NCBI RefSeq assembly: GCF_001422325.1
Contig: NZ_LMMR01000008.1
Location: 186,001 to 250,000 of the forward strand
DNA: 64,000 nt
Origin: Leifsonia sp. Leaf264
GTDB taxonomy: Bacteria > Actinomycetota > Actinomycetes > Actinomycetales > Microbacteriaceae
Direction: 5' to 3'
Part shown: piece by piece, positions 25,354 to 34,490 of the stretch
Position numbering within the stretch: position 1 is the first letter of the stretch
Layout of the letters: every line of letters begins with the position of its first letter
The notes under the pieces: generated by a model
What the model saw: the letters and a program-made list of their open reading frames with translations, nothing else
Told to the model about the DNA's origin: nothing
The model's database searches: none
Program-made: the position numbers and the translations under genes

Positions 25354-26162
25354 CCACTCTCGAGTTCAAGAACGTCACGAAGATCTACAACGTCCGCGGT
25401 TCCGGCCAGCTCAAGGCTCTCGACGACGTGAGCTTCACTCTGCGCTCGCACCAGACGATCGGCCTCGTCGGCCAGTCGGGCAGCGGCAAGTCCACGATCG
25501 CGAAGATCCTCACGCAGCTGGAGACTCCCACTCGCGGCGAGGTGCTGCTCGACGGCGCCCCCATTCCCCGGAGCGGCGCCGGCTTGCGCACGTACCGCCA
25601 GCAGCTCCGGATGGTGTTCCAGGACCCGTTCGCGTCCCTGAATCCCTCTCACTCCATCCGCCATCACATCGAGCGGCCGCTGCGGCTCGACAAGGTGGTT
25701 CCCCGTCAGGAGCTCGACGACGAAGTGCGCCGCCTGCTGCTGCGCGTCCGTCTGGATCCGGATTCCGTGATGGAGCGCCGTCCGCACGAACTGTCCGGCG
25801 GACAGCGACAGCGAGTGGCGATCGCGCGTGCACTGGCATCCCGTCCCGCACTGCTGGTGGCCGACGAACCTGTATCGATGCTCGACGTGTCGATTCGACT
25901 CGGAGTTCTGAACCTGCTCGCCGACCTCCAGCGCGAGGAGGGGCTCGGGGTGCTCTACATCACCCACGACCTCGCCACGGCCCGCCACTTCAGCGACGAG
26001 ATCATGGTGCTCAATCAGGGCAAGGTCGTCGAGCGCGGAACGGCCGACGACGTCATCCTTCGCCCGCAAGACCCCTACACTCAGGAGCTGCGCGCGGCTT
26101 CACCCGACCCGGAGGACTTCTTCCGCAACCGGTCGGTACCGACTCTCGGAGGTGCGCGATGA
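25350..26162 (+). CDS. ABC transporter ATPase, DppF/OppF type
   Basis: This 270-residue ATPase has Walker A GQSGSGKSTI, Q-loop VFQDPFASLNPSHSI, signature LSGGQRQRV, Walker B LLVADEPVSMLD and H-loop YITHD. PYTQELRAASPDPEDFF resembles the family C-terminus. Start and stop overlap the neighbouring genes by four bases each, so stoichiometric expression with the other ATPase and permease is likely. Confidence 0.92.
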
Positions 26163-27316
26163 GCGCCGACCTGTCAACCGGCCACCACGATCCCGAGACG
26201 GTCGCATCCACGGACGGCCAATCGCTCGTCACGTTGCCAGTCGACCAGCCACCAGCGGAAACGCTGCCGGTCGATCCCACGCTCGTCGGGACGACCGCCA
26301 CGAAGGCGGAGCGCACCGGACATCGCCTGCCGTGGCGATTCCTCGGCGGCCGCGTGCTGTTCTATGCGTTCACCGCGTGGGCGGCCATCACCATCAACTT
26401 CTTCATCCCGCGGATGATGAAGGGCGATGCGGTGCAGGCCTATATGGCGCAGAGCCGAGGTCTGCTGCAGCCTGAGGCTGAGAAGGCACTGCGGATCCAG
26501 TTCGGCCTCGACAACTCGACGTCGCTGTGGGACCAGTACCTGCACTACTGGAACATGCTGTTGCACGGCGACCTCGGCGTCTCGATCTCGAGCGGCATGG
26601 CGCCGGTGGCCGACGTCATCGCCGCGGCCCTGCCCTGGACGCTCTGTCTCGTGGGGTTCGCGACCGTCATCTCGTTCGTCGTCGGCACCATCCTCGGGGC
26701 CATCGTCGGCTGGCGGCGCGGCGGGCGACTCGACCTGCTCGTCCCGGTCACGACCTTTCTGGGCACGGTGCCCTACTTCTGGCTCGGGCTGATCTTCATC
26801 GCGGTCTTCGCGTCCCTGCTCGGTTGGTTCCCGGCCGGACACGCGTATGAGCTCGGAGTGACACCGGGGTGGAACATCGAATTCATCGGCGACGTGATCT
26901 CCCACGCCGCACTGCCGGCGCTGACCATCGTGATCGCCTCGGTCGGCGGTTGGGTGCTCGGCATGCGCAACATGATGCTCACCGTCCTCGATGAGGACTA
27001 CGTCACAGTGGCCCAGGCCAAGGGGATGCCGGACAAGCGGGTGCTCTGGCGTTACGCGGCGCGCAACGCGGTTCTGCCGCAGATCCAGAGCTTCGCCCTC
27101 GCCCTCGGCTTCATCGTCGGCGGCACGCTCGTGATGGAGATGGTGTTCTCCTACCCCGGCGTCGGACTGCTGCTGCTCAATGCGACCAACGCGAAGGACT
27201 ATGCCCTGATGCAGGGGATCTTCCTCGTGCTGGTCCTGGCTGTACTGGCCGCCAACATCCTGGCGGACATCGCGTACGCCATCCTCGATCCCCGCGTACG
27301 CGAGACGGAGGCCTGA
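26159..27316 (+). CDS. ABC transporter permease, DppB/OppB type
   Basis: This 385-residue inner-membrane permease has a long, Thr/Pro-rich cytoplasmic N-terminus of about 65 residues before the first membrane segment (VLFYAFTAWAAITINFFIPR). The EAA-loop region appears as VTVAQAKGMPDKRVLWRYAA and the C-terminal pattern EMVFSYPGVGLLLLNA is typical of DppB. About six membrane segments. The unusually long N-terminus is odd for the family and may be partly mis-started, but the ATGA overlap supports it. Confidence 0.9.
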   Translation: MSADLSTGHHDPETVASTDGQSLVTLPVDQPPAETLPVDPTLVGTTATKAERTGHRLPWRFLGGRVLFYAFTAWAAITINFFIPRMMKGDAVQAYMAQSRGLLQPEAEKALRIQFGLDNSTSLWDQYLHYWNMLLHGDLGVSISSGMAPVADVIAAALPWTLCLVGFATVISFVVGTILGAIVGWRRGGRLDLLVPVTTFLGTVPYFWLGLIFIAVFASLLGWFPAGHAYELGVTPGWNIEFIGDVISHAALPALTIVIASVGGWVLGMRNMMLTVLDEDYVTVAQAKGMPDKRVLWRYAARNAVLPQIQSFALALGFIVGGTLVMEMVFSYPGVGLLLLNATNAKDYALMQGIFLVLVLAVLAANILADIAYAILDPRVRETEA

Positions 27317-27318
27317 AC

Positions 27319-28404
27319 ATGAATGCTCCTGAAGAGAAGTCGTCGACGCTGGTTCGCCCAGCCGGCGCCGGCGCACCGGAAACCGCGAGCGTTCTCACGG
27401 CCAACCTGTCGACCGTCAAGAAGAAGACGTTCCGAAGTGAGCTGAAGACATCCCTGGCGATGTTCCGCAATCCGAAGTCGACCGCCGGACTGATCATCCT
27501 CGGAGTCTTCGTGCTCGTGGCGATCTTCGCGCCGTGGATCGCGCCGTACGACCCGACGACGCAGAACCTGGACGAGACCCTCCAGCCGCCGTCGCTCGAT
27601 CATCTCCTCGGAACGACTCACATCGGCGAGGACATCTTCAGCCAGCTCGTGTACGGAACCCAGGGCGTGCTCGTCGTCGGGTTCCTCGCGACGATCATGG
27701 CGACGGTCATGGCGATCGTGGTGGGCGTGACCGCTGGCTACCTGCGCGGATGGAAGAGCGAATCCCTCTCGGCGCTGTCGAACGTGTTCCTCGTCCTGCC
27801 CGCGCTGCCGCTGATGATCATCATCGCGTCGCAGTTCCAGGACCCGCCCCTCGTGCTCATCGCGGCCGTGCTGGGACTCACCGGATGGGCCTGGGGTGCA
27901 CGAGTCCTGCGCGCACAGACGATGTCGCTGCGCAACCGCGACTTCATCCAGGCCGCGCGCGCCAACGGCGAACCGCTCCACCGCATCATCCTGGTCGAGA
28001 TGCTGCCGAACCTGCTGGCGATCATCGCATCGAGCTTCGTCGGTACGATGACGGCCGCGGTTCTCGGCCTCACCACCCTCGCGTTCATCGGCGTCATCCC
28101 GGTGTCGAACCTGAACTGGGGAACCATCCTGTTCTGGGCGCAGCAGAACAACGCGTTCCCGGACTACTGGTGGTGGTACGTGCCGGCCGGACTGTGCATC
28201 GCACTTCTCGGTGTGGCCCTCTCGCTGATCAACTTCGGCATCGATGAGTACGTCAACCCCCGTCTCCGCTCGGCCGGCGAGCGCGCTCGCGCCATGAAGA
28301 AGAAGGGCATGGACGTGAACGCCGCCGTCACCGAGGTACGCACGGACATCGTCGTTCCGGGTACGGACTCCGGCCGATCCGCGGTGAAGGGATCGAGCGC
28401 ATGA
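27319..28404 (+). CDS. ABC transporter permease, DppC/OppC type
   Basis: This 361-residue permease has a 45-residue cytoplasmic head, a first membrane segment (TAGLIILGVFVLVAIFAPWI), the DppC hallmark LLGTTHIGEDIFSQLVYGTQ, and the EAA-loop FIQAARANGEPLHRIILVEM. The C-terminal tail of about 60 residues is charged. It begins two bases after the DppB stop and overlaps the GH3 gene by four bases. Confidence 0.9.
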   Translation: MNAPEEKSSTLVRPAGAGAPETASVLTANLSTVKKKTFRSELKTSLAMFRNPKSTAGLIILGVFVLVAIFAPWIAPYDPTTQNLDETLQPPSLDHLLGTTHIGEDIFSQLVYGTQGVLVVGFLATIMATVMAIVVGVTAGYLRGWKSESLSALSNVFLVLPALPLMIIIASQFQDPPLVLIAAVLGLTGWAWGARVLRAQTMSLRNRDFIQAARANGEPLHRIILVEMLPNLLAIIASSFVGTMTAAVLGLTTLAFIGVIPVSNLNWGTILFWAQQNNAFPDYWWWYVPAGLCIALLGVALSLINFGIDEYVNPRLRSAGERARAMKKKGMDVNAAVTEVRTDIVVPGTDSGRSAVKGSSA

Positions 28405-30674
28405 CCTCGACGCAGACCGTGAGCATCGAGCACACGCAGAAGGTCCTCCCCTACCTCGACCCATCGCTCACCACCGCGGAGCGGGTCTCCGACCTCCTCG
28501 GGCGCATGACCGTCGAGGAGAAGGTCGGGCAGATGCTCCAGCTCGACGCGCGCGACGACCTGGATGACATCGTCCTGCGTCGCCGCGCCGGTTCGATCCT
28601 GCACACCTCTCCGGAGCGGATCCTCGAGGCGAACCGGCTCTCCGCCGGAACCCGCCTGCGCATCCCCCTGCTCGTCGCCGAGGACTGCATCCACGGGCAC
28701 TCGTTCTGGCCCGGCGCGACGATCTATCCGACGCAGCTCGGCATGGCCGCAGCGTGGGACGCGGACCTCATGGAGCGGGTCGCGAGAGCGACCGCGGAGG
28801 AGGTCGCTGCGACCGGCGTGCACTGGACGTTCTCGCCGGTGCTGTGCATCGCCCGGGACCTGCGCTGGGGTCGCGTCAACGAGACGTTCGGTGAGGATCC
28901 GTTCCTCATCGGCGAACTCGCGAGCGCCATGGTGCGCGGCTACCAGGGCGATGGACTGCAGGACCCGACCGCGATCCTCGCGACGGCCAAGCACTTCGCC
29001 GGATACTCGGAGACGCAGGGCGGGCGCGACGCGAGCGAAGCCGACATCTCGCGGCGCAAGCTGCGCAGCTGGTTCCTCCCGGCGTTCGAGCGGGTCGCAC
29101 GCGAGGGATGCCGCAGCTTCATGCTCGGCTACCAGAGCATGGACGGCGTGCCGATCACCGTCAACGATTGGCTGTTGAACGACGTGCTGCGTGGCGAGTG
29201 GGGATACACCGGAACCCTGGTCACCGACTGGGACAACGTCGGCCGCATGGTCTGGGAGCAGAAGCTCCACGCGGACTATGCCCACGCCGCCGCCGCTGCC
29301 GTCAGGGCGGGCAACGACATGGTCATGGCCACGCCGAAGTTCTTCGAAGGCGCATTGGAAGCGGTCGCGCTTGGCCTGCTCGCCGAGGACGCCTTCGACG
29401 AAGCCGCGGCACGAATCCTGACCCTCAAGTTCGACCTCGGACTCTTCGAGGATCCGCGCCTTCCGGTCGATGGCCTCGACGACGTGGTCGGCAGCACCGA
29501 GCATGCGGAGCTGAACCTCGAGGTCGCACGTCGCTCGATCGTCCTGCTCGAGAACGACGGAACCCTGCCGCTCCCGGCCGAGGGTCCCGTGCGCGTGGCC
29601 GTGGTCGGCCCGCTCGCCGACGATGCGCAGACCCAGCTCGGCGACTGGGCCGGCGGATCCGGCCAGGCCGGCTGGCTGGACGGCCAGCCTCGCGAGATGA
29701 TCACGACCGTGCTCGATGGATTCCGTCAGATCGACGGCTGGGAGATCCGTCACGCACGCGGAGCCGACATCCTCACGCTCGAGAACGACCCGCAGGGCAC
29801 AGTGTTCCCGGACGGGCAGCCGCGGCCGCAGATCGTCGTGCCCTGTGCCCCCGATCAGGAGCTCATCGACGAGGCCATCGCGGCCGCCGAGAACTCGGAT
29901 GTCGTGGTCGCCGTCGTCGGCGACCGCATCGAGCTCGTGGGCGAGGGTCGGTCGACGGCGACGCTCGAGCTGATCGGCGCGCAGATCGCGCTCCTCGACG
30001 CCATGATCGCGACCGGCAGGCCCGTCATCGTGGTGCTGCTCGCGTCGAAGCCGCTCGTGCTGCCGCCCTCGGTGGCGAGGGCCGCGGCCGTGATCTGGGC
30101 GGCGAATCCGGGCATGCTCGGCGGTCAGGCGATCGCCGAGATCATCGCCGGTCGGGTCGAGCCGTCAGGGCGGTTGCCGATCTCCTTCGCACGGCATGCC
30201 GGTCAGCAGCCGACGTACTACAACCAGATCCGTGGTCAGCACGGCGACCGCTACGCTGATCTCACCATGGCGCCCGCGTGGGCGTTCGGTGAGGGCCTCT
30301 CGTACACCACGGTGGAGTACACCGACCTGCTCCTGGCAGACGTGGAGCTCAGCACGGGCGACACCATCGTCGCGGAGGTGACGGTGACCAACACCGGCGA
30401 ACGTCCGGTCCTGGAGACGGTGCAGGTGTACGTGCGCGACTGCGTCACGAGCGCCAGCTGGACCGACAAGGAGCTGAAGGGCTACAGCCAGGTGGACCTC
30501 GCTCCGGGTGCCTCGACACGGGTGCGCATCGAGCTGCCGGTTGCGGAGTGCACGATCGTGGACTCCGCCGGATGCCGCCTCGTGGAGCCAGGTGATTTCG
30601 AGCTGCTGGTCGGCGCATCCTCCGTCGAGGAGGCGCTGCTGGCTGCACGGTTCACCGTGCGAGCCGGGGACTGA
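28401..30674 (+). CDS. Glycoside hydrolase family 3 (beta-glucosidase-like)
   Basis: This 757-residue cytoplasmic enzyme (no signal peptide) hydrolyses glycosides from the non-reducing end. The TIM-barrel domain has LLVAEDCIHGHSFWPGATIY, KHFAGYSETQGGRDASEADI and the nucleophile D276 in TLVTDWDNVGRM. The alpha/beta sandwich domain (about 370-600) and a C-terminal fibronectin-III-like domain (VTNTGERPVLETVQVYV, KELKGYSQVDLAPGA) follow. It is the last gene of the transporter operon, so imported oligosaccharide is probably split in the cytoplasm. Beta-glucosidase versus beta-xylosidase or another activity cannot be settled. Confidence 0.9.
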   Translation: MTSTQTVSIEHTQKVLPYLDPSLTTAERVSDLLGRMTVEEKVGQMLQLDARDDLDDIVLRRRAGSILHTSPERILEANRLSAGTRLRIPLLVAEDCIHGHSFWPGATIYPTQLGMAAAWDADLMERVARATAEEVAATGVHWTFSPVLCIARDLRWGRVNETFGEDPFLIGELASAMVRGYQGDGLQDPTAILATAKHFAGYSETQGGRDASEADISRRKLRSWFLPAFERVAREGCRSFMLGYQSMDGVPITVNDWLLNDVLRGEWGYTGTLVTDWDNVGRMVWEQKLHADYAHAAAAAVRAGNDMVMATPKFFEGALEAVALGLLAEDAFDEAAARILTLKFDLGLFEDPRLPVDGLDDVVGSTEHAELNLEVARRSIVLLENDGTLPLPAEGPVRVAVVGPLADDAQTQLGDWAGGSGQAGWLDGQPREMITTVLDGFRQIDGWEIRHARGADILTLENDPQGTVFPDGQPRPQIVVPCAPDQELIDEAIAAAENSDVVVAVVGDRIELVGEGRSTATLELIGAQIALLDAMIATGRPVIVVLLASKPLVLPPSVARAAAVIWAANPGMLGGQAIAEIIAGRVEPSGRLPISFARHAGQQPTYYNQIRGQHGDRYADLTMAPAWAFGEGLSYTTVEYTDLLLADVELSTGDTIVAEVTVTNTGERPVLETVQVYVRDCVTSASWTDKELKGYSQVDLAPGASTRVRIELPVAECTIVDSAGCRLVEPGDFELLVGASSVEEALLAARFTVRAGD

Positions 30675-30873
30675 CGCAGGAGGGTCGGAACTCCAGGAGA
30701 ACCGACTCGCGATTCGGCTGGAGCTTCGCGGCACAGGCTCCTCCCGCCCCGTGTTCCCCGAGCGTCGCCGTGCCTTGCCGAATGCTCCGGGCGCGGCCAG
30801 ACTGTGGCCGAGCCCGGAGGACGGATGGCACGTACCCACGTGACCGGCGCGCCGCGGCCCTGGAGGCGTGATC

Positions 30874-31542
30874 ATGAGCGAGGTGCGGGTGCCCACGAGC
30901 GTGCGTCTCCGTCGTGAGGCGTGGGCCTTCGCCATCGGCTCGCTCTTCTTCATGGTCGGGGCGGTCCCGTTCTACGCCGAGGCCGTCGGGTCCGTCGCCG
31001 ACGGGCTCACCTTCTTCGTGGGGTCGCTGTTCTTCACAGCGGGCGGCTTCATCCAGCTGAGCCTGAGCGGTCGGCGCCCGCCGCGGCGCACGACCGCTGC
31101 GCCCGACCTGTTCGACTGGTGGGCGGCAGCCGTGCAGTTCCTCGGCACGCTGTTCTTCAACGTCAGCACGGCCGAGGCGCTCATCACGGCGATCAACAGC
31201 GAGACCCGCGTCTCGAGCGGCTGGCGGCCCGACGCCTACGGCTCGATCCTGTTCCTGGTCTCCAGCGTGCTCGCCGTGATGGCCACGACGGGTCGCGACA
31301 GGCTCTGGGACCCGCATGCCCGCACCTGGCGCTGCACCTGGCTCGGCATGGCCGGGTCGGTGCTGTTCGGACTCTCGGCCATCGGGGCCTACGTGATCCC
31401 GACGACCGACACCTTGGTCAGCCTGTTCTGGGCGAACGTCGGCACCTTCCTCGGCGCGGCCTGCTTCCTGGCGGCGGCGCTGCTGAGTCGTCGGGAAGCC
31501 GCATCCGCTCGCCCGGTGCGTGCTCAGCCGCTCAGTGCGTGA
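30874..31542 (+). CDS. Integral membrane protein, YrhK-like
   Basis: This 222-residue protein has about six hydrophobic segments, arranged as repeated pairs with the pattern IGSLFFMVGAVPFY, FFVGSLFFTAGGFIQL, FLGTLFFNVSTA, SILFLVSSVLAVMA, GSVLFGLSAIGAYV and FLGAACFLAAALL. These G-S-L-F-F repeats recall YrhK-domain proteins; the match is by eye only. TGGAGG lies seven bases before the ATG at 30874. The last 11 bases overlap the convergent gadB gene. Function unknown. Confidence 0.65.
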   Translation: MSEVRVPTSVRLRREAWAFAIGSLFFMVGAVPFYAEAVGSVADGLTFFVGSLFFTAGGFIQLSLSGRRPPRRTTAAPDLFDWWAAAVQFLGTLFFNVSTAEALITAINSETRVSSGWRPDAYGSILFLVSSVLAVMATTGRDRLWDPHARTWRCTWLGMAGSVLFGLSAIGAYVIPTTDTLVSLFWANVGTFLGAACFLAAALLSRREAASARPVRAQPLSA

Positions 31543-32974
31543 AGCTCGAGACCAGACCCTCCGTCGGCATGGGTGCCTCCAACGCGTCGAGGTAGGCGAC
31601 AGCCTCGCGGATGTCGACCATCAGGCTCTCCGCGAGATTGCGGCTCAGGCCGTTGCGCACGACGATGCGCTGAACGACCATGTCGGTGAGGTCGTCGGGC
31701 ATCGGATAGGCGGGAATCAGCCAGCCCTTCAGCCTGAGTCGCTCGGACAGGTGATAGAGGTTCCACTTGTCGGTGTAGCCGGCTCGAAGCTGCCACGCGA
31801 AGACGGGGATGTCGGTTCCGTCGTTCCAGAGGACGAAGGCGGGCATCTCGGCGATGGCCTGCGCCAGGTAGACGGCGACGTCCTGCGATGCCTTCTGCAC
31901 CTTGTAGTAGCCGTCCCATCCGAGCCGCAGGAACAGGTAGTACTGCAGCAGCACCTGTGAACCCGGCCGGGAGAAATTGAGGGCGAAGCTCGGCATGTGG
32001 CCGCCGAGGTAGGTCACGTCGAAGACGAGCTCCTTCGGCAGGTCGTCGACCGTGCGCCACACCACCCAGCCGAGCCCGGGGTAGACCAGGCCGTACTTGT
32101 GGGCCGAGGTGCTGATGGAGGCCACTCGCTCGAGGCGGAAGTCCCACACCAGGTCAGGCTGCAGGAACGGCGCGATCATGCCGCCGGATGCCCCGTCGAC
32201 GTGGATCGGGACGTCGAGGCCGGTCTCCTCCTGGATGCGGTCGAGCGCGGCGGCGATCTCGGCCACGGGCTCGTACATGCCGGTGTAGGTGACGCCCATG
32301 ATCGCGACGACACCGATGGTGTTCTCGTCGACGTACTTGTCGAGGTCGTGGCCGTCCAGAACCTTGTGCTCGTCGCTGATGGGCACGTAGCGTGCCTCGA
32401 CGTCCCAGTAGTTGCAGAACTTCTCCCAGCACACCTGCACGGCGCTGGAGAGGATGAGGTTGGGCTTCTCGGTCGACTTCCCGGCCGCGCGGCGAGCGAT
32501 CTGCCAGCGGCGCTTGAGTGCCAGGCCGCCGAGCATGCAGGCCTCCGACGATCCGATGGTCGAGGTGCCGATGGCTCCGTCGACGTCGGGCGCGTTCCAC
32601 AGACGGGCGATCATCTTCCAGCAGCGCGTCTCGATCGCCGCGGTCTGCGGATACTCGTCCTTGTCGACCATGTTCTTGTCGGCGGACTCGGCGTAGATCT
32701 TCTGTGCGTAGGGGTCCATCCACGTGCCCACGAAGGTCGCGAGGTTGAGGCGCGAGTTGCCGTCGAGCATGGCCTCGTCGTGCACCACCTGGTACGCGGT
32801 CTCGGGGAGTGACTCACCGGGTGGGATGGCGTCGAGCAGGAAGTCCGTCGCCTCGCCGACACGGGCGAACAGCGGGTTGAGCTGGTTCTGGCCCGAGGTG
32901 CCGACGAAGGCATGGGGCGGTTCGGCTGTGGTGACCTTGGCGGCCTTCGACGTCTTCGTTCCGGCTCTAGTCAT
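31532..32974 (-). CDS. gadB: Glutamate decarboxylase
   Basis: GadB, 480 residues, converts glutamate to GABA and CO2 with consumption of a proton. PLP-enzyme features are IGTSTIGSSEACMLGGLALK, HVDGASGGMIAPFLQPDLVW and the Schiff-base lysine K293 in STSAHKYGLVYPGLGWVVWR. MDPYAQKIYAESADKNMVDK and PTEGLVSSFTH at the C-terminus are typical of bacterial Gad. No glutamate/GABA antiporter gene adjoins it; the next gene is an Atg22-like MFS. AAGGG precedes the start. Confidence 0.95.
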   Translation of the reverse strand: MTRAGTKTSKAAKVTTAEPPHAFVGTSGQNQLNPLFARVGEATDFLLDAIPPGESLPETAYQVVHDEAMLDGNSRLNLATFVGTWMDPYAQKIYAESADKNMVDKDEYPQTAAIETRCWKMIARLWNAPDVDGAIGTSTIGSSEACMLGGLALKRRWQIARRAAGKSTEKPNLILSSAVQVCWEKFCNYWDVEARYVPISDEHKVLDGHDLDKYVDENTIGVVAIMGVTYTGMYEPVAEIAAALDRIQEETGLDVPIHVDGASGGMIAPFLQPDLVWDFRLERVASISTSAHKYGLVYPGLGWVVWRTVDDLPKELVFDVTYLGGHMPSFALNFSRPGSQVLLQYYLFLRLGWDGYYKVQKASQDVAVYLAQAIAEMPAFVLWNDGTDIPVFAWQLRAGYTDKWNLYHLSERLRLKGWLIPAYPMPDDLTDMVVQRIVVRNGLSRNLAESLMVDIREAVAYLDALEAPMPTEGLVSSFTH

Positions 32975-33066
32975 GTGCAGTGCCCTTCGATCGCGCCGAT
33001 GCCCGACCGACGTCGGTTTCAGTGTGGTCGCGCGTCGGAGCCGCCGTCAAGGTCGCGGCGCGAGGA

Positions 33067-34368
33067 TCACCCGATCTGGTCCTGCCTGGCCTTCACCGGG
33101 ATGAGCAGGAGCAGGCCGACCAGGAGCACCAGCACGATTCCCAGGATGCCCCAGTACTGCGCACCGCCGATCGTCACGAACAGGGCGAAAGCGGTGGGGG
33201 CGAGGAACGTCGCCGCACGTCCTGTCGTCGCGTAGAGGCCGAACACCTCGCCTTCCCTGCCCGCGGGGATGAGGCGGGAGAGGAACGTGCGGCTGGCCGA
33301 CTGGGCCGGCCCGACGAACAGGCACAGCATGAGGCCGAAGACCCAGAACACGACTGTTCCGCCGTCGTGGAGCAGGAACACCAGCGAGCCTGAGATCACC
33401 AGGCCGATGAGCGCCGTGACGATGACGGGCTTCGCTCCGAGGCGGTCGTCGAGGTAGCCGACACTGATGGTCGACACGCCGGCGACCACGTTCGCGGCGA
33501 TCGCGAAGATGATGACGTCGCCGGGGGAGAAGCCGAAGGTGCCGGCCGCGAGCACGCCGCCGAAGGTGAAGACGCCGGTGAGCCCATCACGGAAGACGGC
33601 GCTCGCGAGCAGGAAGTGCACTGTCGGGCGGCTGGTCTTCCACAGCCGCGCGATGTCCCTGCCGAGCACGGCGTACGACTTCAGGAAGCCGATGCGCTCA
33701 TGCTTGGCGGCATCCGTCACCGGAAGCTCGGGAACCGCGAACAGCACGGGTAGGGCGAAGACGGCGAACCAGAGCGCTGCGATGACCATCGAGACGCGGA
33801 CGGCCAGGCCGTCGTCGCCCGTCACGCCGAACAGCCCGACCTCAGGCTTGATGAAGCCGAAGTAGACGATGAGCAGCAGCACGATCCCGCCGATGTAGCC
33901 CATGCCCCAACCGAATCCGCTCACCCGGCCGACGGTCTTCGGAGTGGAGATCTGGGCGAGCATCGCGTTGTAGTTGACGCCGGCGATCTCGAAGAACACC
34001 GTGCCGACGGCCAGCAGGATGAGCCCGAGGAGGAGGTAGTCGGGGCTCGGCTGCACGAGGAACATGAGAGCGAGGCATGCGACGACGACGGCCGTGTTCA
34101 CCGCCAGCCAGAGCTTGCGCCGGCCGGAGGTGTCGGATCGCTGACCCGTCACCGGGGCGATGAGCAACACGACGATACCGGCCAGGCCGAGAGCCCAGCC
34201 CAATTGGGCCGACACCGCCGCCTCCTCGCCGAACGACTTCCCGGTGAGGTACACGGTGAAGACGAAGGTGGTGGCGACGGCGTTGAACGCGGCCGATCCC
34301 CAGTCCCACAGGCCCCAGGCGAGGATCTGCCCTCGAGTGGTCGTCGGATCGGCAACGGTGCTGGTCAT
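33067..34368 (-). CDS. MFS transporter, Atg22/UMF1-like
   Basis: This 433-residue protein has about 12 membrane segments and an MFS motif A-like TGQRSDTSGRRK. The N-terminus GQILAWGLWDWGSAAFNAVA and the GVNYNAMLAQISTPKTVGRV segment are characteristic of the Atg22-like (vacuole effluxer/UMF1) branch, which exports or recycles amino acids in yeast; bacterial substrates are unknown. It begins at an ATG with TAGCCT six bases upstream and no ribosome site, so it is probably leaderless. It follows the start of gadB by 92 bases in the same orientation; the pairing could mean amino-acid or GABA traffic, but that is inference. Confidence 0.85.
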   Translation of the reverse strand: MTSTVADPTTTRGQILAWGLWDWGSAAFNAVATTFVFTVYLTGKSFGEEAAVSAQLGWALGLAGIVVLLIAPVTGQRSDTSGRRKLWLAVNTAVVVACLALMFLVQPSPDYLLLGLILLAVGTVFFEIAGVNYNAMLAQISTPKTVGRVSGFGWGMGYIGGIVLLLIVYFGFIKPEVGLFGVTGDDGLAVRVSMVIAALWFAVFALPVLFAVPELPVTDAAKHERIGFLKSYAVLGRDIARLWKTSRPTVHFLLASAVFRDGLTGVFTFGGVLAAGTFGFSPGDVIIFAIAANVVAGVSTISVGYLDDRLGAKPVIVTALIGLVISGSLVFLLHDGGTVVFWVFGLMLCLFVGPAQSASRTFLSRLIPAGREGEVFGLYATTGRAATFLAPTAFALFVTIGGAQYWGILGIVLVLLVGLLLLIPVKARQDQIG

Positions 34369-34490
34369 GCGCTCAGGCTAGTGCCGTCTCGTGAACATCC
34401 GGGTGCGCGGCACCCGGCGGCATCCGCGGGATTTGGCACCCGATCGGGGGACGTGTGAGACTGTCCACACCGAACACCCGAAGGATGCTC

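Noticed and set aside
30675-30873. Possible small gene or operator between GH3 and the membrane protein
   Set aside because: Only a short CACGT/ACGTG pair and no supported reading frame.
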